DNA of 61,224 nucleotides from Alphaproteobacteria bacterium (GTDB lineage: Bacteria > Pseudomonadota > Alphaproteobacteria > Ferrovibrionales > Ferrovibrionaceae): contig JAHCJR010000008.1 in assembly GCA_026126165.1 (NCBI GenBank), positions 1-61,224 of the forward strand. The letters run 5' to 3'. Within the stretch, counting starts at the first letter, position 1. Every line of letters starts with the position of its first letter. A program made the translations under genes and the position numbers. The notes beneath the pieces are model-generated. The model ran no database searches. It was given only the letters and a program-made list of their open reading frames with translations, and had not been told where the DNA came from. Below, in pieces: positions 41,232-49,597 of the stretch.

Positions 41232-42674
41232 ATGGCGATGGCGATTCGCAACAGGCTTTTCATCGACAACGAATGGCGCGACGGCGCGGAGGGGCGTGTA
41301 TTCGAGACCTTCGACCCGGCGACCGAGGAGCCGATCGCGGCGGTGGCGGTGGCGGAGCCTGAGGATGTCGCGCGCGCGGTCGACGCGGCGGAGCGGGCGA
41401 TGAAGGGCGAATGGGGCCGCATGGCGCCGGAGCGGCGCGGCGAACTGCTCGAACGACTGGCCGGCCTGATCGACGCGCGGCGGGAGGAGATCGCGGCGCT
41501 CGAGACGCTCGATATGGGCAAACCGTTGCGCGAGAGCCTGGCCAACGTGGCGCGCTCCTCGCGCACTTGCCGCTACTACGCCGGCGCGGTGGACAAGCAT
41601 CTCGGCCAGTCCGTTCCGGTCGGCCACAATGCGGCGAGCTTCACGGTGCACGAGCCGCTTGGCGCCACCGCGCACATCACGCCCTGGAACTATCCTTTCG
41701 CCAATGCCTGCCGCAGCCTGCCCGCAGCGCTCGCCGCCGGCTGCACCGTCGTCCTCAAGCCCGCCTCCGACACCCCGCTCACTACCTTGCTGCTGGGCGA
41801 GCTGTGCGCCGAGGCAGGCTTCCCGGCCGGCGTCGTCAATGTGCTGACCGGCGGGGGCGGCAGCGTGGGCGCGGCGCTCGCCTCCCATCCCGGGATCCGC
41901 GGCATCACCTTCACCGGCTCGGTCTCGACCGGCAGGCGGATCGCCGCCATGGCGGCCGAACGCGTGGTGCCGACGGTGCTGGAGCTTGGCGGCAAGAATC
42001 CGCTGATCCTGTTCGCTGACGCTGACCTCGACAACGCGGTGACGCAGACCTTGCGCGGCGCCTACACCAACGCGGGCCAGGTCTGCACCTCGGTCAGCCG
42101 CGTGCTGGTCGAGCGGCGGATCCATGCGAACTTCGTCGAGGCGCTCGCCGCCCGCGTGCGTGGCCTCACCATCGGCAACGGCCGGGACAATCCCGATATC
42201 GGCCCGCTCGTCTCCCGGGCGCATTACGACACGGTGGCCGGCCATGTGCGCGTGGCGCGCGAGCGCGACGGGGCGCGGCTGGTCGCGGGCGGCGCGCGGG
42301 CAGAGGGGCAGCCGCGCGGCTGGTTCTGGCAGCCGACGCTCTTTGACGCGGTGACGCCCGACATGTCGCTTGCGCGCGAGGAAATCTTCGGCCCGGTCCT
42401 CGCCGTGATCGCCTTCGACGACGAGGCGGAGGCGCTCGGCATCGCCAACGGCCTGAGCCTCGGCCTGACATCGGGGATTTTCACCCGCGACATCCAGCGC
42501 GCCTTCCGCTTTGCGCGCGACCTTCAGGCCGGCATGGTCTGGATCAACGAATGGTTCCTGAGCCCGGTGCAGACGCCCCATGGCGGCGTCAAGGAGAGCG
42601 GCATCGGCCGCGAACAGGGACTGGCCGCGCTCGCCAACTACACGCAGAGCAAGACGATCGGCATACGCTACTGA
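41232..42674 (+). CDS. Aldehyde dehydrogenase (betaine-aldehyde-dehydrogenase-like)
   Basis: 480 aa from ATG at 41232, which has GAGGGA just upstream; a GTG at 41220 overlapping the SDR stop is the alternative. Active site complete: Asn in ITPWNYPFANA, Glu in VLELGGKNPLI and Cys in NAGQVCTSVSRVL, plus EEIFGPVLAVIAF and TPHGGVKESGIG. It would oxidise an aldehyde to the acid with NAD. Second gene of the SDR operon; probably supplies the acid for the acyl-CoA synthetase or works on a parallel aldehyde. Confidence 0.9.
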   Translation: MAMAIRNRLFIDNEWRDGAEGRVFETFDPATEEPIAAVAVAEPEDVARAVDAAERAMKGEWGRMAPERRGELLERLAGLIDARREEIAALETLDMGKPLRESLANVARSSRTCRYYAGAVDKHLGQSVPVGHNAASFTVHEPLGATAHITPWNYPFANACRSLPAALAAGCTVVLKPASDTPLTTLLLGELCAEAGFPAGVVNVLTGGGGSVGAALASHPGIRGITFTGSVSTGRRIAAMAAERVVPTVLELGGKNPLILFADADLDNAVTQTLRGAYTNAGQVCTSVSRVLVERRIHANFVEALAARVRGLTIGNGRDNPDIGPLVSRAHYDTVAGHVRVARERDGARLVAGGARAEGQPRGWFWQPTLFDAVTPDMSLAREEIFGPVLAVIAFDDEAEALGIANGLSLGLTSGIFTRDIQRAFRFARDLQAGMVWINEWFLSPVQTPHGGVKESGIGREQGLAALANYTQSKTIGIRY

Positions 42675-42731
42675 AGTGCCGGAGCGCGCGCCGCCAAGGC
42701 TCTTGCAAATACGTCGACCCCTGCTACAATC

Positions 42732-42748
42732 GTTATTGTCTTTATAAC
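42732..42748. promoter_or_regulatory. Shared operator of region 3, GTTA-N9-TAAC
   Basis: CGTTATTGTCTTTATAACATT: GTTA (42732-42735) and TAAC (42745-42748), 43 bases before the TRAP binding protein. Spacer length matches three of the other four sites. Confidence 0.55.
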
Positions 42749-42791
42749 ATTTATTTTCGCGCCGCAGCGCGGGAACGGGGGAGGAAAGACG

Positions 42792-43808
42792 ATGTCGCGC
42801 ACCGCACATGTTGTTGCCGCTGCCATCCTGGCCGCCGGAATAGCGAGCCTCCCGCATGACCTGGCGAGTGCGCAGGAGCGCGCCTGGAAAATCGGCACCG
42901 TCGTCGCGCCGCCATCCATGCTGGGCATTCTCGTCGACGAGATGGCCGCCTCCGTCGGCAAGGCGACCGGCGGCAAGGTCACCGCCGAACGCTTCCAGCA
43001 GCCCAACGAGCAGGAGATCGCGCAGAACGTCATGCGCGGCCGCTACGAGATGGCCTATATCTCCGCCACCGGCCTTGCCCCGGCCATCCCGGAAATGGGC
43101 GTTCTCAACATTCCCTTCCTGTGGTCGAGCGAGGCGGAACGGGACTATGTGAGCGACAAGCACGCCGCTCCGATCGTCGCCCAGATCCTGCAGAGCAAGG
43201 GCCTCGAACTGATCCGCTACGGCGAGGCCGGCTGGACCAGCGTCTTCTGCAAGACCGCCTGCACCGCGCCCGAAAATCTCAAAGGCATGAAGTTCCGCAT
43301 CTCGCCCACCGCCGCCGACCGCATGATGTACGAACGGCTGGGCGCCAACGGCGTCACCATGTCGCTCGCCGACTTCTACCCGGCGTTGCAGCAGGGCGTG
43401 GTCGATGGCGGCAACCTCACCTTCAGCTTCTACCTGATCGGCCCCGCCGCCAAGTCGGCGCCACACTACGTTTTCACCCAGCACAGCCACCAGCCCGCCT
43501 TCCTCGTCGCCAACCGCCAGGCCTGGAGCGAACTCAGCGCCGAGCATCGCCAGGCCATCGCCGGCGCCATCATGCCGGCATCCGAGATGCGCAAGCGCGT
43601 CAAGGACGACGAGATCCCGAAGATGGAGCTGCACAAGTCGCGCGGTGGTTTCGTCCATGCGCTGAGCCCGGAACAGAAGGCCGCCTGGGCCGCAGTCGTC
43701 GTTCCCGGCCATGACGGCCTCGTCGCCTCCTATGGCGGGCGCGCCAAGGAACTCTTCGATGCCATCCAGGCCGGCAAGAAGGAATTCGCCGCGGCGAAGA
43801 AGAACTGA
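42792..43808 (+). CDS. TRAP transporter substrate-binding protein (DctP family)
   Basis: 338 aa periplasmic receptor. Sec signal peptide residues 1-27 (HVVAAAILAAGIASLPHDLASA), then a DctP fold with MGVLNIPFLWSSEAERDYV, GLELIRYGEAGWTSVF, NLKGMKFRISPTAADRMMY, ALQQGVVDGG and HQPAFLVANRQAW. Ligands of this class are small organic acids. Followed by DctQ and DctM genes. GGGGGAGG precedes the ATG. Confidence 0.92.
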   Translation: MSRTAHVVAAAILAAGIASLPHDLASAQERAWKIGTVVAPPSMLGILVDEMAASVGKATGGKVTAERFQQPNEQEIAQNVMRGRYEMAYISATGLAPAIPEMGVLNIPFLWSSEAERDYVSDKHAAPIVAQILQSKGLELIRYGEAGWTSVFCKTACTAPENLKGMKFRISPTAADRMMYERLGANGVTMSLADFYPALQQGVVDGGNLTFSFYLIGPAAKSAPHYVFTQHSHQPAFLVANRQAWSELSAEHRQAIAGAIMPASEMRKRVKDDEIPKMELHKSRGGFVHALSPEQKAAWAAVVVPGHDGLVASYGGRAKELFDAIQAGKKEFAAAKKN

Positions 43809-43858
43809 GCGCGGGGTGATCGCGCCGGCCGATCGAACCGCCGGGCCGGGCTGAGCGG

Positions 43859-44347
43859 ATGCGTCGTCTGCTCACCCTGCTCCAGCGCGCCGAGTCCGTG
43901 GTGGCCGCGGTTGCGCTCTGCGTGGTCGCGGCCGCGCTCTTCGCCGACATCGTCGGGCGGGAGTTCTTTGGCAGCGGCATCTTCGGCGCCCAGAGGACGG
44001 CGGTCTATGGCATGGTCATCTCCGCCTTTCTCGGCTTCGTCCTTGCCACCCATGTCGGCCGGCATATCCGCATCGAGAGCATCGACACGCTGATCCCGGA
44101 ATTGCTGCGGCCGGCCATCGTGCGCACCGGTCATGCGGTGTCGGCGGCGATCTGCCTCTATCTCGCCTATTGGTCCGCCGATTTCGTGGGCATCTCCTTC
44201 GAGCAGGGCGAGCGCGGCATGGGCCTGGACGTGCTGGTCTGGCCCTTCAAGCTGATCCTGCCCTGGGCCTTCGGGTCCGCGGCGCTGCGCTATGTCTGTT
44301 TCTGCATCGACCCCTCGCTCGAGGAGAGGTCAGAGGGCTTTGCCTGA
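43859..44347 (+). CDS. TRAP transporter small permease (DctQ family)
   Basis: 162 aa with four hydrophobic helices (about residues 13-33, 47-67, 83-105 and 126-146). The DctQ landmark VVAAALFADIVGREFFG and HVGRHIRIESIDTLIPE are present. Overlaps dctM as TGATG. With DctM it forms the membrane part of the transporter. Confidence 0.9.
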   Translation: MRRLLTLLQRAESVVAAVALCVVAAALFADIVGREFFGSGIFGAQRTAVYGMVISAFLGFVLATHVGRHIRIESIDTLIPELLRPAIVRTGHAVSAAICLYLAYWSADFVGISFEQGERGMGLDVLVWPFKLILPWAFGSAALRYVCFCIDPSLEERSEGFA

Positions 44348-45603
44348 TGCATGGCACGATCCTCGCCATAGGCATCGTGCTGCTCGTCTTCCTGCGCCAG
44401 CCGATCGTGCTGATCCTCGGCTGCGCGCTCGCCTACGTGCACAGCTTCATGACCCGCAGCTCGCCCGAGTTCCTGATCCAGGACATGTGGATCGCCGTCG
44501 ATCGCGAGGTGCTGCTTTCCATCCCGCTGTTCATCTTTGCCGGCCTGATCATGGCGCGCGGCAGCATCGCGCAGAGACTGACCCGGATCATGAGCGCGCT
44601 GACCAGCGCGGTGCCCGGCGGGCTGGCGGTCGCCACCGTTCTGTCCCTGACCGCCTTCGGCGCCGTCTCCGGTGCGTCGTCGGTCACCATGCTCGCGGTC
44701 GGCACGATCATGTATCCGGCGCTGCTCCGGCATGGCTACGCCAAGAGCTTCTCGCTCGGCCTGCTCTGTGCCGGCGGCACGCTCGGCGTCATCATCCCGC
44801 CAAGCCTGCTCATGATCCTCTACGGCATCATGACGGAGGTCTCCATCACCGACCTGTTCATTGCCGGCTGGGGCCCGGGGCTGCTTCTCAGCAGCCTGCT
44901 CGCCATCTACAGCGTCGTGCGCAACTGGCACATGCCGACCAGCCGCTTCGACGTGGCGGAGCTGCTGGCCGCGATCAGGGATGGCGTATGGGCGGTGCTG
45001 ATGCCGGTCATCCTTCTGGGCGGCATCTATAGCGGCTGGTTCACGGTCACCGAGGCGGCGGCGGTGTCGGTCTTCTATGCGATCGTCATCGAACTGCTGG
45101 TGCACCGCGAACTCACGCTCCGCGCCTTCGGCAACGTCGTTATGGAAACGATCAAGCTGCAAGGCTCGCTGATGCCCCTTCTTGCCATCGCAGTGAGCCT
45201 GAACAACATCCTCGAACTCGAAGGCGTGCCGCACGCGCTGGTCGCAATGATGAAGAGCCATATCGACAGCGGCGCCACGCTTCTGGTCTTTACCAACCTG
45301 CTGCTGCTCGCGGCCGGGGCGCTGATGGACGAATCCTCGGCGATCATCGTCCTCTCGCCGCTGCTCGCACCGCTCGGCGAGAGCTACGGCTTCCACCCCA
45401 TCCATTTCGGCATGATCGTCGTGGTGAACCTGCAGATCGGCTATGTGGCGCCGCCGGTCGCGCTCAACCTGATCGTCGCGATGGTGGCCTTCAAGGAACC
45501 CTTCGGCTTCATCTGCCGTTCGGTCCTGCCTTTCATCGGCCTGATGATGATCGGCCTGGTGCTGACCTGTGCCGTTCCGGCCCTCTCGCTCTTCATGCTC
45601 TGA
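44347..45603 (+). CDS. TRAP transporter large permease (DctM family)
   Basis: 418 aa, about eleven or twelve hydrophobic segments. Motifs IPLFIFAGLIMARGSIAQRL, GAVSGASSVTMLAVGTIMYPALL and GGTLGVIIPPSLLMILYGI are those of DctM. The ATG at 44347 overlaps the DctQ stop; the longer open frame upstream lies within dctQ. Drives solute uptake with a sodium or proton gradient. Confidence 0.93.
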   Translation: MHGTILAIGIVLLVFLRQPIVLILGCALAYVHSFMTRSSPEFLIQDMWIAVDREVLLSIPLFIFAGLIMARGSIAQRLTRIMSALTSAVPGGLAVATVLSLTAFGAVSGASSVTMLAVGTIMYPALLRHGYAKSFSLGLLCAGGTLGVIIPPSLLMILYGIMTEVSITDLFIAGWGPGLLLSSLLAIYSVVRNWHMPTSRFDVAELLAAIRDGVWAVLMPVILLGGIYSGWFTVTEAAAVSVFYAIVIELLVHRELTLRAFGNVVMETIKLQGSLMPLLAIAVSLNNILELEGVPHALVAMMKSHIDSGATLLVFTNLLLLAAGALMDESSAIIVLSPLLAPLGESYGFHPIHFGMIVVVNLQIGYVAPPVALNLIVAMVAFKEPFGFICRSVLPFIGLMMIGLVLTCAVPALSLFML

Positions 45604-45627
45604 CCCGCATCGGGCGGGAGAAGGGTA

Positions 45628-47022
45628 TCAGGCAAGCGTCCAGACCGTGAATCTACGGTCGAGACCGCGAATGGTCTGGTCGTCATGCTTGACCAGATCG
45701 CGCGCGGGGTCGCCGCCTTCCGCGGTTTCCCGACGCACCCGGGAGACCAGTTCGTCGCTGGCCGCGAGGCTGACCTTGAGCGGCCGGGTCAGCGCCTCGA
45801 TCCGGCTCGCGACATTGACCGTGTCACCGATCACGGCGAATTCAAGACGGTTGACACCGATATCGCCAAGCACCGCCGGCCCGTAATGGAGCCCGAATCC
45901 GGCACGGATCGCGCTTTCGCCGTTCGCGATGCGGCCGGCATTCCAGTCTGCCATGCTTTCGATCATCGCGCGGGCGCAGCGCAGGGCGTTCAGCGCATCC
46001 TCCGGTCCGGCGATCGGCGTGCCGAAGGTCGCCATCAGCCCGTCGCCCAGATACTTGTCGAGCGTACCGCCATGGCGGAAAACCTCCGCTTCCATGCGCT
46101 GATGGAACTGCCGCAGGACGGCGATGACTTCTTCCGGATCGCGGCCGGCGGCGAAGCGCGTGAAATCGACGATATCGACGAAGAGCACGGCGATATCCTG
46201 CGATCTGATGCGCTTGAGCGGTTCGTCGTTGCGCGAGAGTTCCTCGACCACGTTGGGCGAGAAATAGCGGGCGAGATTGGCGCGTTCGCGCTCCACGGCG
46301 GCATGCTCCAGCAGCAGCCGGTTGGAGCGCCGCACCGAGGCGGCGAGTATCCAGGCCACCACGACGAAGACTACCACTTCCTGGATGCGGATATGGAACT
46401 GAAAGCTGTTCGGGTCGAGGAATTCCGCCAGATCGGGCATGGCGGCGAAGGCCGTCCGCGCTGCCTCGGTAAGGGCGGGATCGCCGGCAGAGAGCCACCA
46501 GGCAAGGGCGAGCGTGAGCAGCCAGAGCAGGGCCGTCACGCTGCCGATGCCACGCATGGTCCGCCAGGAATAGGCGAGCGTGCCGAAAGCGAGAAGCAGG
46601 AAGAAATACTTGAAGCCGCCCTCGCGATAGATCATGGCCACCGGCCAATCGTGTACCGACAGCGGATTGGGCACGGCGACGGCGATGGTCAGCACCAGGA
46701 AATCGGCGAAGATCAGGGCGATTTCGAGCGGCGAGCGGCCGACCCTGGCGACCCGGCGCTGCATCCAGCCGATGGCGGCCACCGCGAGAAGGAGAACCTC
46801 GTAATAGAGAACGCTCCAGTTTGGATTGACGATGGGCAGCATGAACGCGACGACGAGGAGCGCCAGCCAGCGGGCGCGGACCGCCAGCTCCATGCCCTGC
46901 TGCTTGTGGCGTTCGAGCGCCGCTTCGGCGAACTTGTTGGTCGAATCCGGCCCGTCCGTTTCGTCACGCCGGATGCGGTCGAGGGCGGCGCGCAGTTTCG
47001 GCAGGAGGGTGGCTGCATTCAC
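45628..47022 (-). CDS. Membrane-bound class III adenylate cyclase (6 TM plus catalytic domain)
   Basis: 464 aa from GTG at 47022 (GGGAG upstream). Six hydrophobic segments lie between residues 50 and 230, then a short linker and a class III catalytic domain: metal-binding VLFVDIVDFTRF near 280-290, LDKYLGDGLMATFG near 321-334 (substrate Lys and second metal-linked Asp), and VIGDTVNVASRIEALT with the adenine-specifying Asp and transition-state Arg. So it should make cAMP. Convergent with the TRAP genes. No known input domain is seen; the membrane part may sense directly. Confidence 0.88.
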   Translation of the reverse strand: MNAATLLPKLRAALDRIRRDETDGPDSTNKFAEAALERHKQQGMELAVRARWLALLVVAFMLPIVNPNWSVLYYEVLLLAVAAIGWMQRRVARVGRSPLEIALIFADFLVLTIAVAVPNPLSVHDWPVAMIYREGGFKYFFLLLAFGTLAYSWRTMRGIGSVTALLWLLTLALAWWLSAGDPALTEAARTAFAAMPDLAEFLDPNSFQFHIRIQEVVVFVVVAWILAASVRRSNRLLLEHAAVERERANLARYFSPNVVEELSRNDEPLKRIRSQDIAVLFVDIVDFTRFAAGRDPEEVIAVLRQFHQRMEAEVFRHGGTLDKYLGDGLMATFGTPIAGPEDALNALRCARAMIESMADWNAGRIANGESAIRAGFGLHYGPAVLGDIGVNRLEFAVIGDTVNVASRIEALTRPLKVSLAASDELVSRVRRETAEGGDPARDLVKHDDQTIRGLDRRFTVWTLA

Positions 47023-47203
47023 GGAGTTGCTCCCTTCGGTCGCGGCAGGGCGCCGCGCGCTGACCCGGCCGGTCCAGGCGGCCATGCTAGCCTGCCTTGC
47101 GGCGGGCTCGGAAGCCACTACCCAGGCCGGCCGATGATTGCTATCGTCCGCCGGAAATTCTGTTCCGAGTCCAGTCTTTCATCGTTTGTTGGGGGGAGGC
47201 ACC

Positions 47204-47542
47204 TTGGCTTTCACGGATATCGATACCGACGCGCTGTTCTCGGCGATGTTCGGCGCGGCGCGCCGGGAGGCGGGCGATGCATGGTCCGAACTGCGGGGCA
47301 TCTGCAAGATCGAGCTGAAGGCGATTGCCCGTCAGATCAAGGAGGTCGGAAAAAGCGTCAGCGTGCAGGATGTCACGCCGGAGGCCGGCCGGGCGATCCT
47401 GCGCCTGTCACGCGCCAATTCGGGCATGGTGCTCGCGGCCATGACCCCGCAGACCATTGCGACCATCGACCGGGTCATGGGCTCGGCCCTGGCCGAGGTA
47501 CGCGAGCCGGTGCGCGCGGCCATGGGCTTCGACCTGCTCTGA
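47204..47542 (+). CDS. Small conserved protein of unknown function
   Basis: 112 aa from a TTG at 47204 that has GGGGGGAGG four bases upstream. Mostly helical by appearance, acidic N-terminus (FTDIDTDALFSAMFGAARREAGDAW), KIELKAIARQIKEVGKSVSV in the middle and LRLSRANSGMVLAAMTPQTIATIDRVMG near the C-terminus. No signal peptide or clear membrane helix. I do not recognise the family. Divergent from the adenylate cyclase and followed by a strong GC hairpin. Confidence 0.65.
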   Translation: MAFTDIDTDALFSAMFGAARREAGDAWSELRGICKIELKAIARQIKEVGKSVSVQDVTPEAGRAILRLSRANSGMVLAAMTPQTIATIDRVMGSALAEVREPVRAAMGFDLL

Positions 47543-47551
47543 CAGGGGGGT

Positions 47552-47581
47552 GGGCGCGGGAGCGCACGCCCGCTCGCGCCC
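47552..47581 (+). terminator. GC-rich hairpin after the small protein
   Basis: GGGCGCG (47552-47558) pairs with CGCGCCC (47575-47581) and AGCG (47561-47564) with CGCT (47571-47574), with a two-base bulge. It lies 10 bases after the stop. No T-run follows, so it may be a terminator of weak type or a 3'-end stabiliser. Confidence 0.4.
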
Positions 47582-47628
47582 GGGAAACACATTCGAAGCC
47601 AGTTTCCTGGGTAAGTGCCTGATTTCGC

Positions 47629-47704
47629 TGGTGGGCGATGCTGGACTCGAACCAGCGACCCCTGCGATGTGAACACAGTGCTCTACCAACTGAGCTAATC
47701 GCCC
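47629..47704 (-). tRNA. tRNA-Val (anticodon CAC), CCA encoded
   Basis: Reading the minus strand from 47704: acceptor GGGCGAT pairs with ATCGCCC, D arm GCTC...GAGC, anticodon stem CTGTG/CGCAG around loop TTCACAT (anticodon CAC), T arm GCTGG-TTCGAGT-CCAGC, discriminator A and genomic CCA at 47629-47631. All four stems close. CAC reads valine codon GUG. Confidence 0.96.
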
Positions 47705-47859
47705 GCCAGGGAGGCCATCCTATAAGTCCGCCCGGCGCCGACTGTCAAGCGCGGCACCTTGCCATAATGGCGACAATATCTTCACCGATTGAGGGGACAA
47801 TCAGCTCTGGTGTGACCGGCACCGTTGCAACTTCCCGCCGATCCAAGCAGAAAGTTCCC

Positions 47860-48489
47860 ATGACCGACCAATCCGCCCCCCCGGCCCAGCCCGCCCCCGC
47901 CGCAACGGCGGTGCCCGAAACCGGAGCAGCCCATGGCTGGCCGTGCCGGACCAGCGTCTGCGGCATCCCGGAACTGCCGAAATTCGCCGGCGACGGGGTC
48001 AGCCACCTGCTCTCCATCCTCGATCCGGCGGCGGAGAAGCCCGCCGCGCTGGCGGAGTTCCGCGACGGCCGCAGGCTCGAACTGCGCTTCGACGACGTGA
48101 TCGGCGAGTATCATGGCTACCTGCCCCCGCAGGAGAGCCATCTTGCCGAAATCCTTGCCTTCGGCGAGGAACTGCGGGCCGGACCGGGCGGGCCCGGTCA
48201 TCTGCTCGTGCATTGCCATATGGGCATTTCGCGCTCGACCGCGGCCATGGCGATCCTGCTCGCCCAGCATCGCGAGGGCAGCGAGGAGGCGGCCTTTGCG
48301 CGGCTGTTCGAGATCCGCCCGCGCGCCTGGCCGAACTCGCGCATGGTAATGCTGGCCGACCGGCTGCTCGGCCGTGCCGGCAGGCTCGTCGAGGCACTGA
48401 AGCGCCACCAGCGGCGCATCATCGCGCATCATCCCGACATTGCCGATCTGGTGATCAATGTGGGTCGCGGCCACGAACTGCCGCGCTGA
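47860..48489 (+). CDS. Protein tyrosine phosphatase-like protein
   Basis: 209 aa. The P-loop HCHMGISRS holds the CX5R signature at Cys119-Arg125, preceded by a disordered Pro/Ala-rich N-terminus and HLLSILDP near 49. The general-acid loop may involve FDDV near 77-80. Expected to dephosphorylate phosphotyrosine or a related small ester in the cytoplasm. An in-frame longer start exists at 47767; the ATG at 47860 was chosen because the extension is unconserved-looking. Confidence 0.8.
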   Translation: MTDQSAPPAQPAPAATAVPETGAAHGWPCRTSVCGIPELPKFAGDGVSHLLSILDPAAEKPAALAEFRDGRRLELRFDDVIGEYHGYLPPQESHLAEILAFGEELRAGPGGPGHLLVHCHMGISRSTAAMAILLAQHREGSEEAAFARLFEIRPRAWPNSRMVMLADRLLGRAGRLVEALKRHQRRIIAHHPDIADLVINVGRGHELPR

Positions 48490-48493
48490 AGGC

Positions 48494-49159
48494 TCAAGAC
48501 AGGCGGTCCAGCGCGTCCGCCAGTTCGTCGAAATGGTCGATCACGAGGTCCGCGCCGAGTTCGCGGGGCGGCGTCAGCGTATAGCCGAAACTCACCGCGA
48601 TCACCGGCACGCCGGCATTGCGCGCCGCCGCCACGTCGTTGCGGGAATCGCCGATCATCACCGCCTGCGGCGGCTCGCGCCCGATCGCCGCCAGGGTGCC
48701 AAGCAGATGCCCCGGATCGGGCTTGCGCACCGGCAGGCTGTCGCCGCCCAGCACCGCCTCGAAATGGTCGGCGAGGCCAAGCTGGCGCAGCAGGCTGACG
48801 CTGAAGGCATGTGGTTTGTTGGTGCAGACGGCAAGCCGCATCCCCGCCGCCCTGAGCCTTGCGAGCGTTTCCGGCACGGCCGGGAACGGGCGGCTGAGAT
48901 CGGCCAGATGCGCCTCGTAATGGACCAGATAATCCGCCATCGCCTGCTCGAAACGCGCGCTTTCGATGCCGCCGCCGGTCGCCGCCAGGCTGCGTTCGAG
49001 CAGCACCCTTACGCCATCGCCCACCATGGCCCGCACTTGGTCCAGCTCAATGGCGGGTCGGCCGAGGCGTGCCAGAACGAAGTTCAGGCTCTGGTGCAGG
49101 TCGGGGGCGGAATCGACCAGGGTTCCGTCCAGGTCGAAAAGAATGGCATCGCGCGACAT
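48494..49159 (-). CDS. gph: Phosphoglycolate phosphatase (HAD superfamily)
   Basis: 221 aa. HAD motif I FDLDGTLVDSAPDL at the N-terminus (nucleophile Asp9), motif II VCTNKP near residue 115, motif III lysine in VRKPDPGHLL and motif IV MIGDSRNDVAAARNAG. The length and cap match Gph, which removes phosphate from 2-phosphoglycolate produced by DNA repair. A very long open frame continues upstream but is a shadow of glmU. Convergent with the phosphatase gene, 4 bases apart. Confidence 0.88.
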   Translation of the reverse strand: MSRDAILFDLDGTLVDSAPDLHQSLNFVLARLGRPAIELDQVRAMVGDGVRVLLERSLAATGGGIESARFEQAMADYLVHYEAHLADLSRPFPAVPETLARLRAAGMRLAVCTNKPHAFSVSLLRQLGLADHFEAVLGGDSLPVRKPDPGHLLGTLAAIGREPPQAVMIGDSRNDVAAARNAGVPVIAVSFGYTLTPPRELGADLVIDHFDELADALDRLS

Positions 49160-49276
49160 GGGCCGGAGATTGGCAGAAGCGGAGGTCCCGCGCCAGCGCC
49201 CTCGCGGCGGACATGAACTTGCCAGAATCGCCGGCCAGGCTGGTCTCCTTCCTGTCGGTGAGAAGGGGGAGCGTCG

Positions 49277-49477
49277 ATGTATCGCCTGTTGGCGTTGGCT
49301 GGCCTGGTGCTGGCCCTGCCGCTTGCCGCCTGCGACTATTCCGCGGCCTCGGACCGCGCCTTCATCGACGAGAAATGCGCCGGGCAGGGGCCACGGGAGA
49401 GCGCCGCCTACCGGGACTGTGCCGGCGACGTCATGCGCTATCTGGAACAGACCCGGAGATTCAGAAGCACTGGTTAA
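49277..49477 (+). CDS. Small predicted lipoprotein
   Basis: 66 aa. N-terminal signal with lipobox LPLAAC (lipidated Cys19) and a mature part of about 48 residues rich in charged residues with two more Cys (EKCAGQG and RDCAGD), which may form a disulfide. No family recognised. Confidence 0.6.
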   Translation: MYRLLALAGLVLALPLAACDYSAASDRAFIDEKCAGQGPRESAAYRDCAGDVMRYLEQTRRFRSTG

Positions 49478-49597
49478 CCAACTTGCCCTAGTCTTGGGGC
49501 ACCGGTGGGGGCCGGAGACTTGGCGGGGCAGGGCCCCCGTGGCAGAGTCGTGCCAGTCCCGCGACCGGGCAGTTCTGACGCAAGGCCTTGTATTTCC

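Noticed and set aside
41172-43712. An 846-codon antisense open frame.
   Set aside because: It opposes the well-supported aldehyde dehydrogenase and TRAP receptor genes and has no recognisable domain.
43809-43825. GCGCG/CGCGC inverted repeat between DctP and DctQ of the first TRAP operon.
   Set aside because: Only 5 bp of low-complexity GC sequence; too weak to call a structure.
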